Notes: generated by a model not told the origin, from the letters alone. 64,000 nt of DNA from Iamia sp035765045 (GCA_035765045.1 DASTYI010000112.1:1-64000); one strand, 5' to 3'. Counted from the first letter of the stretch, positions 24,912 to 33,818 are shown. A program made the numbers and translations.

Positions 24912-26720
24912 ATGACCGCCACCACCGGCAACCAGAAGCTCAAGGACTGGGTCGAGGAGTGGAGGGGGGTCTTCGGGGCCGCCGACGTCCACTGGTGCGA
25001 CGGCTCGGCCGAGGAGTACGACCGGCTCTGCGCCGAGCTCGTGGCCGGTGGCACGTTCAAGACGCTCAACGAGGCCAAGCGGCCCAACAGCTACCTGGCG
25101 CTGTCCGACCCCGGTGACGTGGCCCGGGTCGAGGACCGCACGTTCATCTGCTCCGAGCAGGAGATCGACGCCGGCCCCACCAACAACTGGCGGGCGCCCG
25201 ACGAGATGAAGGCCGAGCTGCTGGAGCACTACCGGGGCTCGATGAAGGGCCGGACGCTGTACGTCGTCCCCTTCTCGATGGGCCCGCTGGGCTCGCCGAT
25301 CGCCCACATCGGCGTCCAGCTGACCGACTCGCCCTACGTGGCGGTCAGCATGCGGATCATGACCCGCATGGGCCAGGGCGCCCTCGACGTCCTCGGCGAC
25401 GGCGAGTGGGTCCGCTGCCTCCACTCGGTCGGCTACCCGCTGGAGCTGGCCGACGGCACCACCCGGCCCGACGTCCCGTGGCCGTGCGACGCCGACAACA
25501 AGTACATCTCGCACTTCCCGGCCACCAACGAGATCTGGAGCTACGGCTCGGGCTACGGCGGCAACGCCCTGCTCGGCAAGAAGTGCTTCGCCCTCCGCAT
25601 CGCCTCGACGATGGCCCGCGACGAGGGCTGGATGGCCGAGCACATGCTGATCGTCGGGGTCACCAACCCCGAGGGCGTGAAGCGCTACATCGCGGCGGCG
25701 TTCCCGTCGGCCTGCGGCAAGACCAACATGGCCATGCTCATCCCCACCCTGCCGGGCTGGACGTGCGAGACCGTGGGCGACGACATCGCCTGGATGAAGC
25801 ACGGCGAGGACGGCCGGCTCTACGCCATCAACCCGGAGGCCGGCTTCTTCGGCGTCGCCCCCGGCACCGGCGAGAAGACGAACCACAACGCGGTCGAGAC
25901 CCTCCACGCCAACTGCATCTTCACCAACGTGGCCGAGACCGACGACGGCGACGTCTGGTGGGAGGGCCTCACCGAGGAGCCCCCGGCCCACGCCATCGAC
26001 TGGAAGGGCAACGACTGGACGCCCGAGTCGTCCACCCCCGCCGCCCACCCCAACGCCCGCTTCACCGCCCCGGCGTCGCAGTGCCCGTCGATCGCCCCCG
26101 AGTGGGAGGATCCGAAGGGCGTGCCGATCTCGGCCATCCTCTTCGGCGGCCGCCGGGCCACCAACGTCCCGCTGGTGACCGAGGCCTTCGACTGGCAGCA
26201 GGGCACCTTCCTCGGCTCGATCATGAGCTCGGAGAAGACGGCGGCGGCCGCCGGCACGATCGGCGAGGTCCGCTTCGACCCCTTCGCCATGCTCCCCTTC
26301 ATGGGCTACAACGCCGGCGACTACATGAAGCACTGGCTCGACATCGGCGAGGCCACCGACGACGACAAGCTGCCCAAGCTCTACTGGGTCAACTGGTTCC
26401 GCAAGGGCGAGGACGGCTCGTTCCTGTGGCCCGGCTTCGGTGAGAACAGCCGGGTGCTCAAGTGGGTCTTCGAGCGACTGGAGGGCACCGCCGACGCCGT
26501 CGACACCGCCATCGGCCGGGTCCCGACGCCCGAGTCGCTCGACACCAGCGGCCTCGACGACGTCTCGGGGGAGACGCTGGCCGAGCTGCTCAAGGTCGAC
26601 AACGACGCCTGGCGGGGCGAGATCCCGCTGATCGAGGAGCACTTCGCCTTCATCGGCGAGCGTCTCCCGACCGAGATGGCCGACGAGCTCCGCGAGCTCG
26701 AGAAGCGCCTGGCCGACTGA
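24912..26720 (+). CDS. pckG: Phosphoenolpyruvate carboxykinase (GTP)
   Basis: A 602-residue GTP-type PEPCK, standard length. The hyper-reactive-cysteine P-loop FPSACGKTNMAM (residues about 264-275) is intact, as are SVGYPLE, SGYGGNALLGKKC, DDIAWM and the guanine-binding FGGRRATNVPLV region. It interconverts oxaloacetate and PEP with GTP/GDP, linking the TCA cycle to gluconeogenesis. GGAGAACC precedes the ATG. A strong terminator hairpin follows. Confidence 0.96.
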   Translation: MTATTGNQKLKDWVEEWRGVFGAADVHWCDGSAEEYDRLCAELVAGGTFKTLNEAKRPNSYLALSDPGDVARVEDRTFICSEQEIDAGPTNNWRAPDEMKAELLEHYRGSMKGRTLYVVPFSMGPLGSPIAHIGVQLTDSPYVAVSMRIMTRMGQGALDVLGDGEWVRCLHSVGYPLELADGTTRPDVPWPCDADNKYISHFPATNEIWSYGSGYGGNALLGKKCFALRIASTMARDEGWMAEHMLIVGVTNPEGVKRYIAAAFPSACGKTNMAMLIPTLPGWTCETVGDDIAWMKHGEDGRLYAINPEAGFFGVAPGTGEKTNHNAVETLHANCIFTNVAETDDGDVWWEGLTEEPPAHAIDWKGNDWTPESSTPAAHPNARFTAPASQCPSIAPEWEDPKGVPISAILFGGRRATNVPLVTEAFDWQQGTFLGSIMSSEKTAAAAGTIGEVRFDPFAMLPFMGYNAGDYMKHWLDIGEATDDDKLPKLYWVNWFRKGEDGSFLWPGFGENSRVLKWVFERLEGTADAVDTAIGRVPTPESLDTSGLDDVSGETLAELLKVDNDAWRGEIPLIEEHFAFIGERLPTEMADELRELEKRLAD

Positions 26721-26741
26721 GCCGGTCGACCGCCGTTCGCG

Positions 26742-26769
26742 CGGAGCCCGCCCCCCGGGGCGGGCTCCG
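26742..26769. terminator. GC-rich hairpin after pckG
   Basis: CGGAGCCCGCCCC (26742-26754) pairs perfectly with GGGGCGGGCTCCG (26757-26769). It lies 21 bp after the pckG stop and 11 bp before the opposing stop at 26781, so it may terminate both. Confidence 0.75.
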
Positions 26770-26780
26770 TCGCGTCCGGG

Positions 26781-27053
26781 CTAGGGCGACGGGGGGAGGC
26801 CGTCGCCGAGCAGGCCCCGCTCCTGGAGGGCGACGACCAGCTGGCACATCTCGGTCATGTACTCGGGGCGGGTGATCTCGCCCGCCTCGTGGCGCATCCG
26901 CACGTCGTGGAGGACGGCCTGGGCCAGGTGCTCGGCCAGGCGGGAGAACACCCGGTCGCCCACGTCCATCCCGGCGGCGAGGAGCGGGAGCAGGCTCAAC
27001 ACCTCGTCGATCTCGGCGTCGAGGGCGGCGGGGAGGGTCCAGATGTCGGCCAC
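26781..27053 (-). CDS. Small hypothetical helical protein
   Basis: A 90-residue acidic protein from a GTG at 27053 (ADIWTLPAALDAEIDEVLSLLPLLAAGMDVGDRVF). It is predicted mostly helical with leucine-rich repeats of hydrophobicity and no Cys. No family is recognised. An in-frame ATG at 27173 would add a basic, low-complexity leader and is less likely. It is flanked by the pckG terminator and the divergent Lrp-type gene. Confidence 0.5.
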   Translation of the reverse strand: MADIWTLPAALDAEIDEVLSLLPLLAAGMDVGDRVFSRLAEHLAQAVLHDVRMRHEAGEITRPEYMTEMCQLVVALQERGLLGDGLPPSP

Positions 27054-27189
27054 GGAGGGAGGTTCGCCGTCACCGGCGGTGGTCCTGTCGGGCGCCGCCA
27101 ACCGCCGGCGGGGGCGCCATCGGGTCCCGCCCCGACCGTCGCCAGCCCCTGCCTGTACGATCGCGCCGCCCATCCACCGAGGAGGACCC

Positions 27190-27426
27190 GTGGCCGTCAG
27201 CGCCTACATCCTGATCCAGACCGAGGTCGGCAAGGCGGCCCAGGTGGCCGAGGAGGTCGCGCAGATCTCGGGGATCACCTCGGCCGAGGGGGTCACCGGC
27301 AGCTACGACGTGATCGCCCGAGCGGAGTCCGACACCGTCGACGACCTCGGGAAGATGGTCGTGTCGCGGGTCCAGCTGGTCGAGGGGATCACCCGCACCG
27401 TCACCTGCCCGGTGGTGCACCTCTGA
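27190..27426 (+). CDS. Lrp/AsnC ligand-binding domain protein (stand-alone)
   Basis: A 78-residue alpha-beta protein consisting only of the RAM/Lrp effector domain: AYILIQTEVGKAAQVAEEVAQISGI, EGVTGSYDVIARAESDTVDDLGKMVVSRVQLVEGITRTVT. No DNA-binding helix-turn-helix is present. GGAGGA precedes the GTG. Such single-domain proteins form small-molecule-binding oligomers, often amino-acid-binding, and may modulate full-length Lrp regulators elsewhere. Confidence 0.85.
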   Translation: MAVSAYILIQTEVGKAAQVAEEVAQISGITSAEGVTGSYDVIARAESDTVDDLGKMVVSRVQLVEGITRTVTCPVVHL

Positions 27427-27535
27427 CCAGGGCCTGAGCGACCGCCCCGGATCGGGCCCGGGGGCGACTGGAACAGATGTTGCGATCCCGTTACGGTTCG
27501 TCATCGAATCGTCATCGACCCCCGGGATCCCCTCC

Positions 27536-28006
27536 GTGCTCACACGTGCTCGCGCCGTCGCCGCCACCGCTGTCCTCCCCCTCGTCCTCGTCGCCGGCCT
27601 GCTCGCCGGCTGCACCCCCGGCCAGAGCGCCGTCGACCACGCCCGCCAGCAGATCGGCCGGCCCTACACCTACGGCGGCTCGACACCGAGCAGCGGCTTC
27701 GACTGCTCGGGGCTGACCACCTGGGCCTGGAAGCAGGCCGGGGTCACGTCGATGCCCCGCACCTCGCGCGACCAGCACGCCTGGGCCGACGAGATCGAGC
27801 GGTCCGAGCTGCGTCCGGGCGACCTCGTCTTCTACAGCTCGGGCGGGCCCGACGGCACCGTCAGCCACGTCGCCCTCTACGCCGGCGACGGCCGGATCAT
27901 CCACGCCTCCAGCAGCAACGACGAGGTCCAGGAGGCCTCGGTCGACTACTGGAAGGGCCACCTCGTCGGCTACGGCCGCATCCCCGAGAGCGCCCTGCCC
28001 GACTGA
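27536..28006 (+). CDS. NlpC/P60 peptidoglycan hydrolase lipoprotein
   Basis: A 156-residue secreted hydrolase. The signal peptide ends in the lipobox LLAGC (Cys26). The compact NlpC/P60 domain has Cys57 in GFDCSGLT, His111 in VSHVALYAG and His123 in IIHASS as the catalytic triad. It should cleave D-Glu-meso-DAP type bonds in cell-wall peptides at the outer face of the membrane. The upstream region shows nothing convincing as a riboswitch. A hairpin follows the stop. Confidence 0.88.
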   Translation: MLTRARAVAATAVLPLVLVAGLLAGCTPGQSAVDHARQQIGRPYTYGGSTPSSGFDCSGLTTWAWKQAGVTSMPRTSRDQHAWADEIERSELRPGDLVFYSSGGPDGTVSHVALYAGDGRIIHASSSNDEVQEASVDYWKGHLVGYGRIPESALPD

Positions 28007-28010
28007 TCGC

Positions 28011-28053
28011 CGACGCTGGGGGCCCGGGCAACGGAGCCCCGCCCCCGGCGTCG
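28011..28053 (+). terminator. Hairpin after NlpC/P60 gene
   Basis: CGACGCTGGGGGC (28011-28023) pairs with GCCCCCGGCGTCG (28041-28053) with one wobble. It begins 4 bp after the stop codon. A second, repeat-family hairpin follows at 28076. Confidence 0.6.
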
Positions 28054-28075
28054 GGCCCCTCGCGGGAACCCCGTA

Positions 28076-28119
28076 CTGGCGATCGGATCCGACGGCTTCC
28101 CGTCGGATCTGATCGCCAG
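28076..28119. terminator. 20-bp hairpin between convergent genes (repeat copy 2)
   Basis: Nearly identical to 5226-5269: the same loop and right arm, with one A-to-G change in the left arm that leaves a G-U pair in RNA. It again lies between convergent genes (NlpC/P60 and the serine hydrolase). Confidence 0.8.
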
Positions 28120-28140
28120 CTGCGGAGAGGGCGGGGGGGT

Positions 28141-29474
28141 TCAGTCGTCGATGCGGGGGGCGCGGCGGCCGCCGAGCTGGATCCAGCCCTCGCCGCAGCG
28201 GAGGGTCTGGACGCCGCCGGGGGCGTCGAGGCTGACGGCGTCGGTGGGGCCGGTGAAGCCGAAGGTGATCGGCGGGTCGGGGGGCGGCTGCCAGCCGACG
28301 TCGGTGCGGGCCTCGGTGGTGACCCGGATCGTGGCCGGGGCCTCGCCGGGGGTCACGGTGAGGACGCCGAAGGCGTGGAGGTAGCGACCGGCGACCCGGT
28401 CGGCCGCAACCGGGGCCTCGGGATCGGGCTCGGGGTCGCGGACGACGATGCCGCAGGTGCGCTCCAGGGCCCAGCGGCGCACGACCCGGTTGACCACCCC
28501 GTCGGTGGCGTGGTTGACGACGGCGACGACGACGCCCCGCTCGGGCACGACGCAGAAGGTCGTGCAGTAGCCGACGGTCAGCCCGCCGTGGCCGATGACG
28601 GTGACGCCGTCGTGGACGCTCACCTCCCAGTCGAGCCCGGCCGAGGCCACCGCATCCATCTCGACCACCGGGGTGTGGAGCCGGGTGAGGGTGGCCGGGT
28701 CGAGCACGGCGGTGCCGTCGTCGGCCCGGCCGTCGAGCTGGAACCGGCCCCAGCGCAGCAGGTGGGGCACGGTGGCGACCAGCCCGCCGGCGGCCCGGTC
28801 GAGGGCGCTCAGCTCCCAGCCCGCCTGCCACCCGGCCCGGCGGAGGACGACCGAGGCATCGCCCACGACCCAGTGGGGCACGGCCACCGGCCGGGTGATC
28901 GCCTCGTCGGCGGTGAAGCAGGCGCCGGTCAGCCCGAGGGGGACGAGCAGCCGACGCCGGACGACCTCCTCGTACGGCTCCCCGGCCACGGCGGCGACCA
29001 GGGCGCCGGCCAGGCTGAAGGCGGCGTTGCTGTAGGAGAACCCCTCCCCCGGGGCGAACAGGGGCCGGGCGGCGGCGAGGACGGCGAGGTCGGGGCTGTC
29101 GGGGTGGGTGAGGATGTGGTCGCCGTCGAAGCCCGAGCGGTGGCTGAGGAGCTGCTCGACGGTGATGGCCTCCAGGTCGACCCCGGGGGCGAGGGCGACG
29201 GCCAGCTCGGGCAGGTGGCGGCGACGGGATCGTCCCAGCCGACCGCCCCCTCCTCGACCAGCAGGGCCACGGCGGCCGAGGTGAACGTCTTGGTCACCGA
29301 GCCGACCTGGAACAGGTGGTCGGCGGTCAGGGCCACCCCGGTCTCGACGCTGGCCACCCCGTGGGCGGCGACGTGGGCCTCCCCGTCGACCCACACCCCG
29401 GCCACCGCCCCCGGCAGCCCCCGCTCCTCCACCGCGGCGGCGAGGGTCCCGGCGAGGTCGGTGGTGAGGCTCAT
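28141..29474 (-). pseudogene. Serine beta-lactamase/class C-type hydrolase with a frameshift
   Basis: Two reading frames together make one protein of about 440 residues. The first, from ATG at 29474 (overlapping the previous stop), holds TADHLFQVGSVTKTF with the SxxK nucleophile motif. The second carries HRSGFDGDHIL, the SYSNAAFSLAG (Y-x-N) motif and HGGLTVGY. The frame changes near 29217-29223: a family-like DPVARHLPEL would be read if one G were added to the run CAGGTGGCGGCGACG. It is either a real inactivating frameshift or a sequencing error in GC-rich DNA; everything downstream is well preserved, which suggests error or a very recent loss. Confidence 0.75.
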
Positions 29475-29845
29475 CGGTGGAGGATCATGGCGCGGATGCC
29501 GAGGCCCATCAGGAACAGGCCACCGAGGCCGTAGAGCAGGTACACCTTGTCCCGGATCTGGTTCCGGTACGAGTAGATGATCGCCACCGCGAACAGGCCC
29601 GAGAAGCCGTAGAGCGTGTGGAACTGGGTGGGCTCGACGTCCTCGACGTTCTGGTAGGCGACGCCCAGGCCGACCTGGACGAAGATCGCCACCTCGACGA
29701 TGGCCGTGAAGACCCACAGGGGCCGGCCCCGCAGGGCCTCGACCTTGTGGGCGGCGAGGGCCCACACGCCGGCCACGCCATTGCCCACCACCACGACCCA
29801 GGCCCCGACGTCGTGGGCCGAGGCGAGGGCGGAGGCGAGGACCAC
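29471..29845 (-). CDS. Small four-helix membrane protein
   Basis: A 124-residue integral membrane protein with four hydrophobic helices (VGAWVVVVGNGVAGVWALAAH; WVFTAIVEVAIFVQVGLGVAY; LYGFSGLFAVAIIYSYRN; VYLLYGLGGLFLMGLGI). Histidines lie at helix ends (SAH, AAHK, QFHTLYG), compatible with heme or metal binding but not proof. It starts 7 bp after the heme-monooxygenase-like gene and ends overlapping the hydrolase start. Family not recognised. Confidence 0.7.
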   Translation of the reverse strand: MVLASALASAHDVGAWVVVVGNGVAGVWALAAHKVEALRGRPLWVFTAIVEVAIFVQVGLGVAYQNVEDVEPTQFHTLYGFSGLFAVAIIYSYRNQIRDKVYLLYGLGGLFLMGLGIRAMILHR

Positions 29846-29852
29846 CGCCGGG

Positions 29853-30185
29853 CTAGGCGGCGGGCGTCGAGCCGCCGGCCGGCTTGTAGGCCCAGACCTC
29901 GCTGGCCACCGACACGGGGGGCTTGGCCTCGCCGCCGGCGCGCTCCGAGGCGTCGCGGTGGCCGTGGCCGAAGGCGGGGCTGTTCATCCAGGCCTCGAAC
30001 GACTCCTGGTCCCTCCACCGGGTGACGACGAGCCACTGGTCGCGGCCGTCGGTGGGCTGGAGCAGCTCGAAGCCCTCGAAGCCCTCCTGGCCGTCGACGG
30101 CGCCGGCCCGGGCCGCGAACCGCTTCGCCAGCTCGTCGCCGCTGTCGGCGGGCACGGTGATGGCGTTGATGATGACGATGCTCAT
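29853..30185 (-). CDS. Heme-degrading monooxygenase, MhuD/IsdG-like
   Basis: A 110-residue ferredoxin-fold protein with the pattern of mycobacterial MhuD: INAITVPADSGDELAKRFAARAGAVDGQEGFEGFELLQPTDG, then WLVVTRWRDQESFEAWMNSPAF and HGHRDA. The heme-pocket Asn (residue 7) and a His in GHGHR correspond to those of MhuD. It would open heme to release iron, in the cytoplasm. It overlaps the histidine kinase stop by 4 bp. A general ABM-family oxygenase is the alternative. Confidence 0.75.
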   Translation of the reverse strand: MSIVIINAITVPADSGDELAKRFAARAGAVDGQEGFEGFELLQPTDGRDQWLVVTRWRDQESFEAWMNSPAFGHGHRDASERAGGEAKPPVSVASEVWAYKPAGGSTPAA

Positions 30186-31546
30186 GGCGGAGGCGGCTCC
30201 TGCTCGGGGGGACGCTGGGACCGTAGACGGCTCCTGGCCGTGGCGACGAGGAGGGAGCGGGTCGGCGTCGGGTCCGGGTCGGTGGGGGGCGGCGGCTCGG
30301 CCTCGGCGGCCGGGATCCAGAGGGTGAACGTCGAGCCGCCCCGGGCGTTGCCGGCCAGGCGGACGGCCCCGCCGTGGAGGGCGGCGACCTGGCGGACGAT
30401 GGCCAGGCCCAGCCCGCTGCGGCCCTCGGCCCGGGCCCGCTGCGGGTCGCCCCGCCAGAACCGCTCGAAGACCCGGTCGCGGTCCTCGGGGGCGATGCCG
30501 GGGCCGGCGTCGTCGACGGCGATCCAGGCCCACGGCCCGTCGCGCCCGGCGGCGAGGCGGATGGCGGTGCCCTCGGGGGCGAGGCGGACGGCGTTGGCGA
30601 CCAGGTTGGCCACCGCCTGGCGGAGGGCGACGCGGTCGCCGACCACGCCGACCGGGGGGCGGCCCGGCGCCGGCTCGGCGGCCAGGTCGAGGTGGCGGGC
30701 CTGGGCGCTGACGGCGAAGTCGGCCACGGCGTCGGCGACCACCTCGTCGAGGTCGACCGGCCCCACCTCGCGCACCGGCGCCCCCTCGCGGACGTAGGTG
30801 AGGAGGTCGTCGACGAGGACGCTCATCCGGGCCGTCGAGCGGTTGACGACCTCGGCGGTGGCCCGCAGGTCCTCGACGGTGGCGTCGGGGTCGTCGAGCG
30901 TGACCTCGAGGTTGGTGCGGATCACGGCCAGCGGGTTGCGCAGCTCGTGCGACGCCTCCTGGATGAACCGGCGCTGCTGCTCGAAGGCCTCGTCGAGCCG
31001 GCCGAGCATGTCGTCGAAGGTGTCGGCCAGGTCCTTGAGCTCGTCGGGCGGGCCCCGCAGGTCGATGCGCCGGGCCAGGTCGGTGGCCTGGATGTCGCGG
31101 GCCACGGCGGTGATGCGGTCGATGGGGGCGAGCACCCGGCCGGCGATCAGCCAGCCGACGCCGAGGCTGGCGACGAAGAGCAGCCCGAGGGCCCACACGC
31201 TGTAGCCCTTGAGCAGCTGGAGCGAGCGCCGGTTGACCTCCTCCTCGAACGACACCAGGTCGGAGGTCTCGACCTGCTCGATGACCTGGCTGCCGTCGGG
31301 CCGGATCTGGACGAAGATCCCCGACCCGGTCCGGGCGACCGAGTCGTCGTCGAGCTTGGCCGCGATGGCGAGGTAGATCCCGCCGAGCAGGGCGGCGGCC
31401 AGCCCGAAGAGCACCAGCGAGTACAGGACGGTGAGGCGGAACCGGATCGACCCCATCCAGTCGGGCAGGCGGAGGGCGACCTGCTCGATGCGCGGAGTCG
31501 TCATCCGGCTCGACGTGCCCGACCCCGGTTGCCGGGTGGTGGTCAC
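30182..31546 (-). CDS. Sensor histidine kinase (two-component)
   Basis: A 454-residue HisKA-type kinase. Two transmembrane helices (about 36-62 and 115-137) flank a short extracellular loop of ~50 residues, followed by HAMP and the H-box EASHELRNPLAVIRTN (phospho-His200). The ATPase has NLVANAVRLAP, VDDAGPGI, FERFW and GRSGLGLAIV. A Pro/Arg-rich tail follows. The GTG at 31546 overlaps the regulator stop (GTGA); an internal ATG at 31504 is possible. The tiny sensor loop suggests a membrane-proximal or small ligand. Confidence 0.92.
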   Translation of the reverse strand: MTTTRQPGSGTSSRMTTPRIEQVALRLPDWMGSIRFRLTVLYSLVLFGLAAALLGGIYLAIAAKLDDDSVARTGSGIFVQIRPDGSQVIEQVETSDLVSFEEEVNRRSLQLLKGYSVWALGLLFVASLGVGWLIAGRVLAPIDRITAVARDIQATDLARRIDLRGPPDELKDLADTFDDMLGRLDEAFEQQRRFIQEASHELRNPLAVIRTNLEVTLDDPDATVEDLRATAEVVNRSTARMSVLVDDLLTYVREGAPVREVGPVDLDEVVADAVADFAVSAQARHLDLAAEPAPGRPPVGVVGDRVALRQAVANLVANAVRLAPEGTAIRLAAGRDGPWAWIAVDDAGPGIAPEDRDRVFERFWRGDPQRARAEGRSGLGLAIVRQVAALHGGAVRLAGNARGGSTFTLWIPAAEAEPPPPTDPDPTPTRSLLVATARSRLRSQRPPEQEPPPP

Positions 31547-32250
31547 GAGACGTCGTCCCGGTCGAGGAGCCGGTAGCCCCGCCCCACCACGGTCTCGATC
31601 AGCGGGGTCTCGCCGTCGACCTGGAGCTTCCGGCGCAGCGTCCCCACCGTCACCCGGACGGTGTTGGTGAAGGGGTCGGCGTGCTCGTCCCAGACGTGCT
31701 CGAGCAGCCGCTCCTGGCTCATGACGTGGCCCGGGTGGGCCATGAAGTAGCGGAGGAGGGCGAACTCCTTGGCCGTCAGGTCGAGGCGGCGGTCGCCCCG
31801 CCAGGCCTCGAAGCGGGCGGCGTCGAGGCGCAGCGGGCCGACCCGGACCTCGGCGGTGGTGCGCCCGGCGTCGCGCCGCAGCAGCGAGCGGATCCGGGCC
31901 GACACCTCGGCGAAGGAGAACGGCTTCACCAGGTAGTCGTCGGCGCCCTCGTCGAGCCCGGCGACCCGCTCGTCGATGGCGTCGCGGGCGGTCAGCATCA
32001 GGATGCGGGGCGCCCCGACCTCCTCGTCGGGCTGGAGCGCCGGGTCGGTGCGGATCCGCCGGCACAGGACCAGCCCGTCGGTGTCGGGCAGGTTGAGGTC
32101 GAGGCAGACCACGTCGTAGGCGGTGAGCTGGAGCCGCTCGACGGCCCCGGCCCCGTCGTGGGCGACGTCGACGGCGTAGCCCTCGCGGCGGAGACCCCGG
32201 GCCAGGGCCTCGGCCAGGTCGACCTCGTCCTCGACGACCAGCAGACGCAC
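31543..32250 (-). CDS. OmpR/PhoB-family response regulator
   Basis: A 235-residue regulator. The receiver has the acidic pocket VVEDEVD, phosphoacceptor Asp51 in DVVCLDLNLPD and Lys in LVKPFSF. The C-terminal winged helix ends with NTVRVTVGTLRRKLQ and VVGRGYRL. It heads a five-gene minus-strand run (regulator, kinase, heme monooxygenase, membrane protein, hydrolase), so these are probable co-regulated partners. The upstream region to 32372 is shared with the divergent moxR gene. Confidence 0.93.
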   Translation of the reverse strand: MRLLVVEDEVDLAEALARGLRREGYAVDVAHDGAGAVERLQLTAYDVVCLDLNLPDTDGLVLCRRIRTDPALQPDEEVGAPRILMLTARDAIDERVAGLDEGADDYLVKPFSFAEVSARIRSLLRRDAGRTTAEVRVGPLRLDAARFEAWRGDRRLDLTAKEFALLRYFMAHPGHVMSQERLLEHVWDEHADPFTNTVRVTVGTLRRKLQVDGETPLIETVVGRGYRLLDRDDVS

Positions 32251-32372
32251 CCGGACCAGGGTAGGAGCAGCGGCCGAAAGGTGAGGTGAGAGCCCCCCGG
32301 ATCACCCGCCCTGCCGGTCGGGGCGGCCGTCGCTGCCTCTAGCCTGGCCGCGACCCCTGACCCGGAGGACCG

Positions 32373-33806
32373 ATGGCCGACACCCCGTCGCTCGACAAGA
32401 CCAGCACCCCCTCGCCGTCGGAGGCCGCCACGCTGCTCGACCGGGTGCAGTCGGAGGTCCGCCGGGTGATCGTCGGCCAGGATCGAGCGATCGAGCGGCT
32501 GCTCGTCGCCCTGCTGGCCAAGGGCCACGTGCTGCTGGAGGGTGTCCCCGGGCTGGCCAAGACGCTGGCCGCCGAGACGCTGTCGCGCACGGTCTCGGGC
32601 ACCTTCTCCCGCATCCAGTTCACGCCCGACCTGCTCCCGGCCGACGTGATGGGCACCCGCATCTTCCGGGCCAGCCGGGAGGAGTTCGACATCGAGCTCG
32701 GGCCGGTGTTCGTCAACTTCCTGCTGGCCGACGAGATCAACCGGGCCCCGGCCAAGGTCCAGTCGGCCCTGCTCGAGGTCATGGCCGAGCACCAGGTGTC
32801 GATCGGCGGCAAGACCTTCCCGGTGCCCGACCCGTTCCTCGTGCTCGCCACCCAGAACCCGATCGAGTCCGAGGGCGTCTACCCCCTCCCCGAGGCCCAG
32901 CGCGACCGCTTCCTCATGAAGGTGGTCGTCGACTACCCGACCGCCGGCGAGGAGGTCGACATCGTCTACCGGATGGGCGTCACGCCGCCCGAGGCCGAGG
33001 CGGTCATCGACCTGCCGGACCTCATCGGGCTCCAGGCCGCGGCCGAGGCCGTCCGGGTCGACCGGGCCGTCGTCGACTACGCCGTCACCGTCGTGCTGGC
33101 CACCCGCTACCCGGCCAACTACGCCCTGTCCGACATCGAGCCGCTGCTGACCTACGGCGGCTCGCCGCGCGCCAGCCTGGGCCTGGTCCGGGCCGGCCGC
33201 GCCCTGGCCCTGATGCGGGGCCGCGACCACCTGGTCCCCCAGGACGTCTTCGACGTCGCCCCCGACGTGCTGCGCCACCGGCTGGTGATGTCCTACGAGG
33301 CCCTGGCCCAGGGGGTCACCGCCGACCAGATCCTGGCCCGCGTGCTCTCGACGGTCCCCGCCCCCCGCCAGATCCAGGAGGCCCCCTCCTACAGTGCGGC
33401 GTCGACCAGCGGCCCCGGCGCCTACCGCCCCGAGGGGTACCGGCCCGAGCCCGTCCCGGCCCAGGGCGAGGCCACCGGCACCTACGGCGCCACGGGCACC
33501 TACGGGGCGGCGCCCTACGGCGGCGGGGGCTACGGCGGCCCGACCGCCGCCGCCGAGTCGGCCACCGGCCCCCACACCGGCGACCACCGCCCGCTGGCCC
33601 CGAGCGCCGGGACCGCCCCCTACGTCGGCGCCGGCGGCCCGCCCCCCGGGGTCCAGCCCGGTCCCGCCCCGGCGCCCGCCCCCTCCCCCGCCGACGACTC
33701 GCCCTGGGCCAGCCCGGCCGACGAGCACACCGGCAACCCCGGACCGCCCCCGCCCCCGGCGCCCGAGCAGCCCTGGGGCCCGCCCGCCGAGCGGGGCGAC
33801 GGCTAG
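32373..33806 (+). CDS. MoxR-family AAA+ ATPase with Pro/Gly-rich tail
   Basis: A 477-residue protein. The MoxR core occupies about residues 20-335: Walker A EGVPGLAKT (57-64), Walker B FLLADEINRAPAK, sensor TQNPIESEGVYPLPEAQRDRFLMK. Beyond this lies about 140 residues of low-complexity Pro/Gly/Tyr sequence with TGTYGA-like repeats, unusual for the family. GGAGGA precedes ATG. MoxR ATPases act as chaperones with VWA proteins; DUF58 and VWA genes follow directly. Confidence 0.93.
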   Translation: MADTPSLDKTSTPSPSEAATLLDRVQSEVRRVIVGQDRAIERLLVALLAKGHVLLEGVPGLAKTLAAETLSRTVSGTFSRIQFTPDLLPADVMGTRIFRASREEFDIELGPVFVNFLLADEINRAPAKVQSALLEVMAEHQVSIGGKTFPVPDPFLVLATQNPIESEGVYPLPEAQRDRFLMKVVVDYPTAGEEVDIVYRMGVTPPEAEAVIDLPDLIGLQAAAEAVRVDRAVVDYAVTVVLATRYPANYALSDIEPLLTYGGSPRASLGLVRAGRALALMRGRDHLVPQDVFDVAPDVLRHRLVMSYEALAQGVTADQILARVLSTVPAPRQIQEAPSYSAASTSGPGAYRPEGYRPEPVPAQGEATGTYGATGTYGAAPYGGGGYGGPTAAAESATGPHTGDHRPLAPSAGTAPYVGAGGPPPGVQPGPAPAPAPSPADDSPWASPADEHTGNPGPPPPPAPEQPWGPPAERGDG

Positions 33807-33818
33807 CCCGAGGCCGAG

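Noticed and set aside
27427..27535. A possible riboswitch before the NlpC/P60 gene
   Set aside because: Cell-wall hydrolases in actinobacteria often carry c-di-AMP riboswitches, but this gap is too short and has no matching conserved core.
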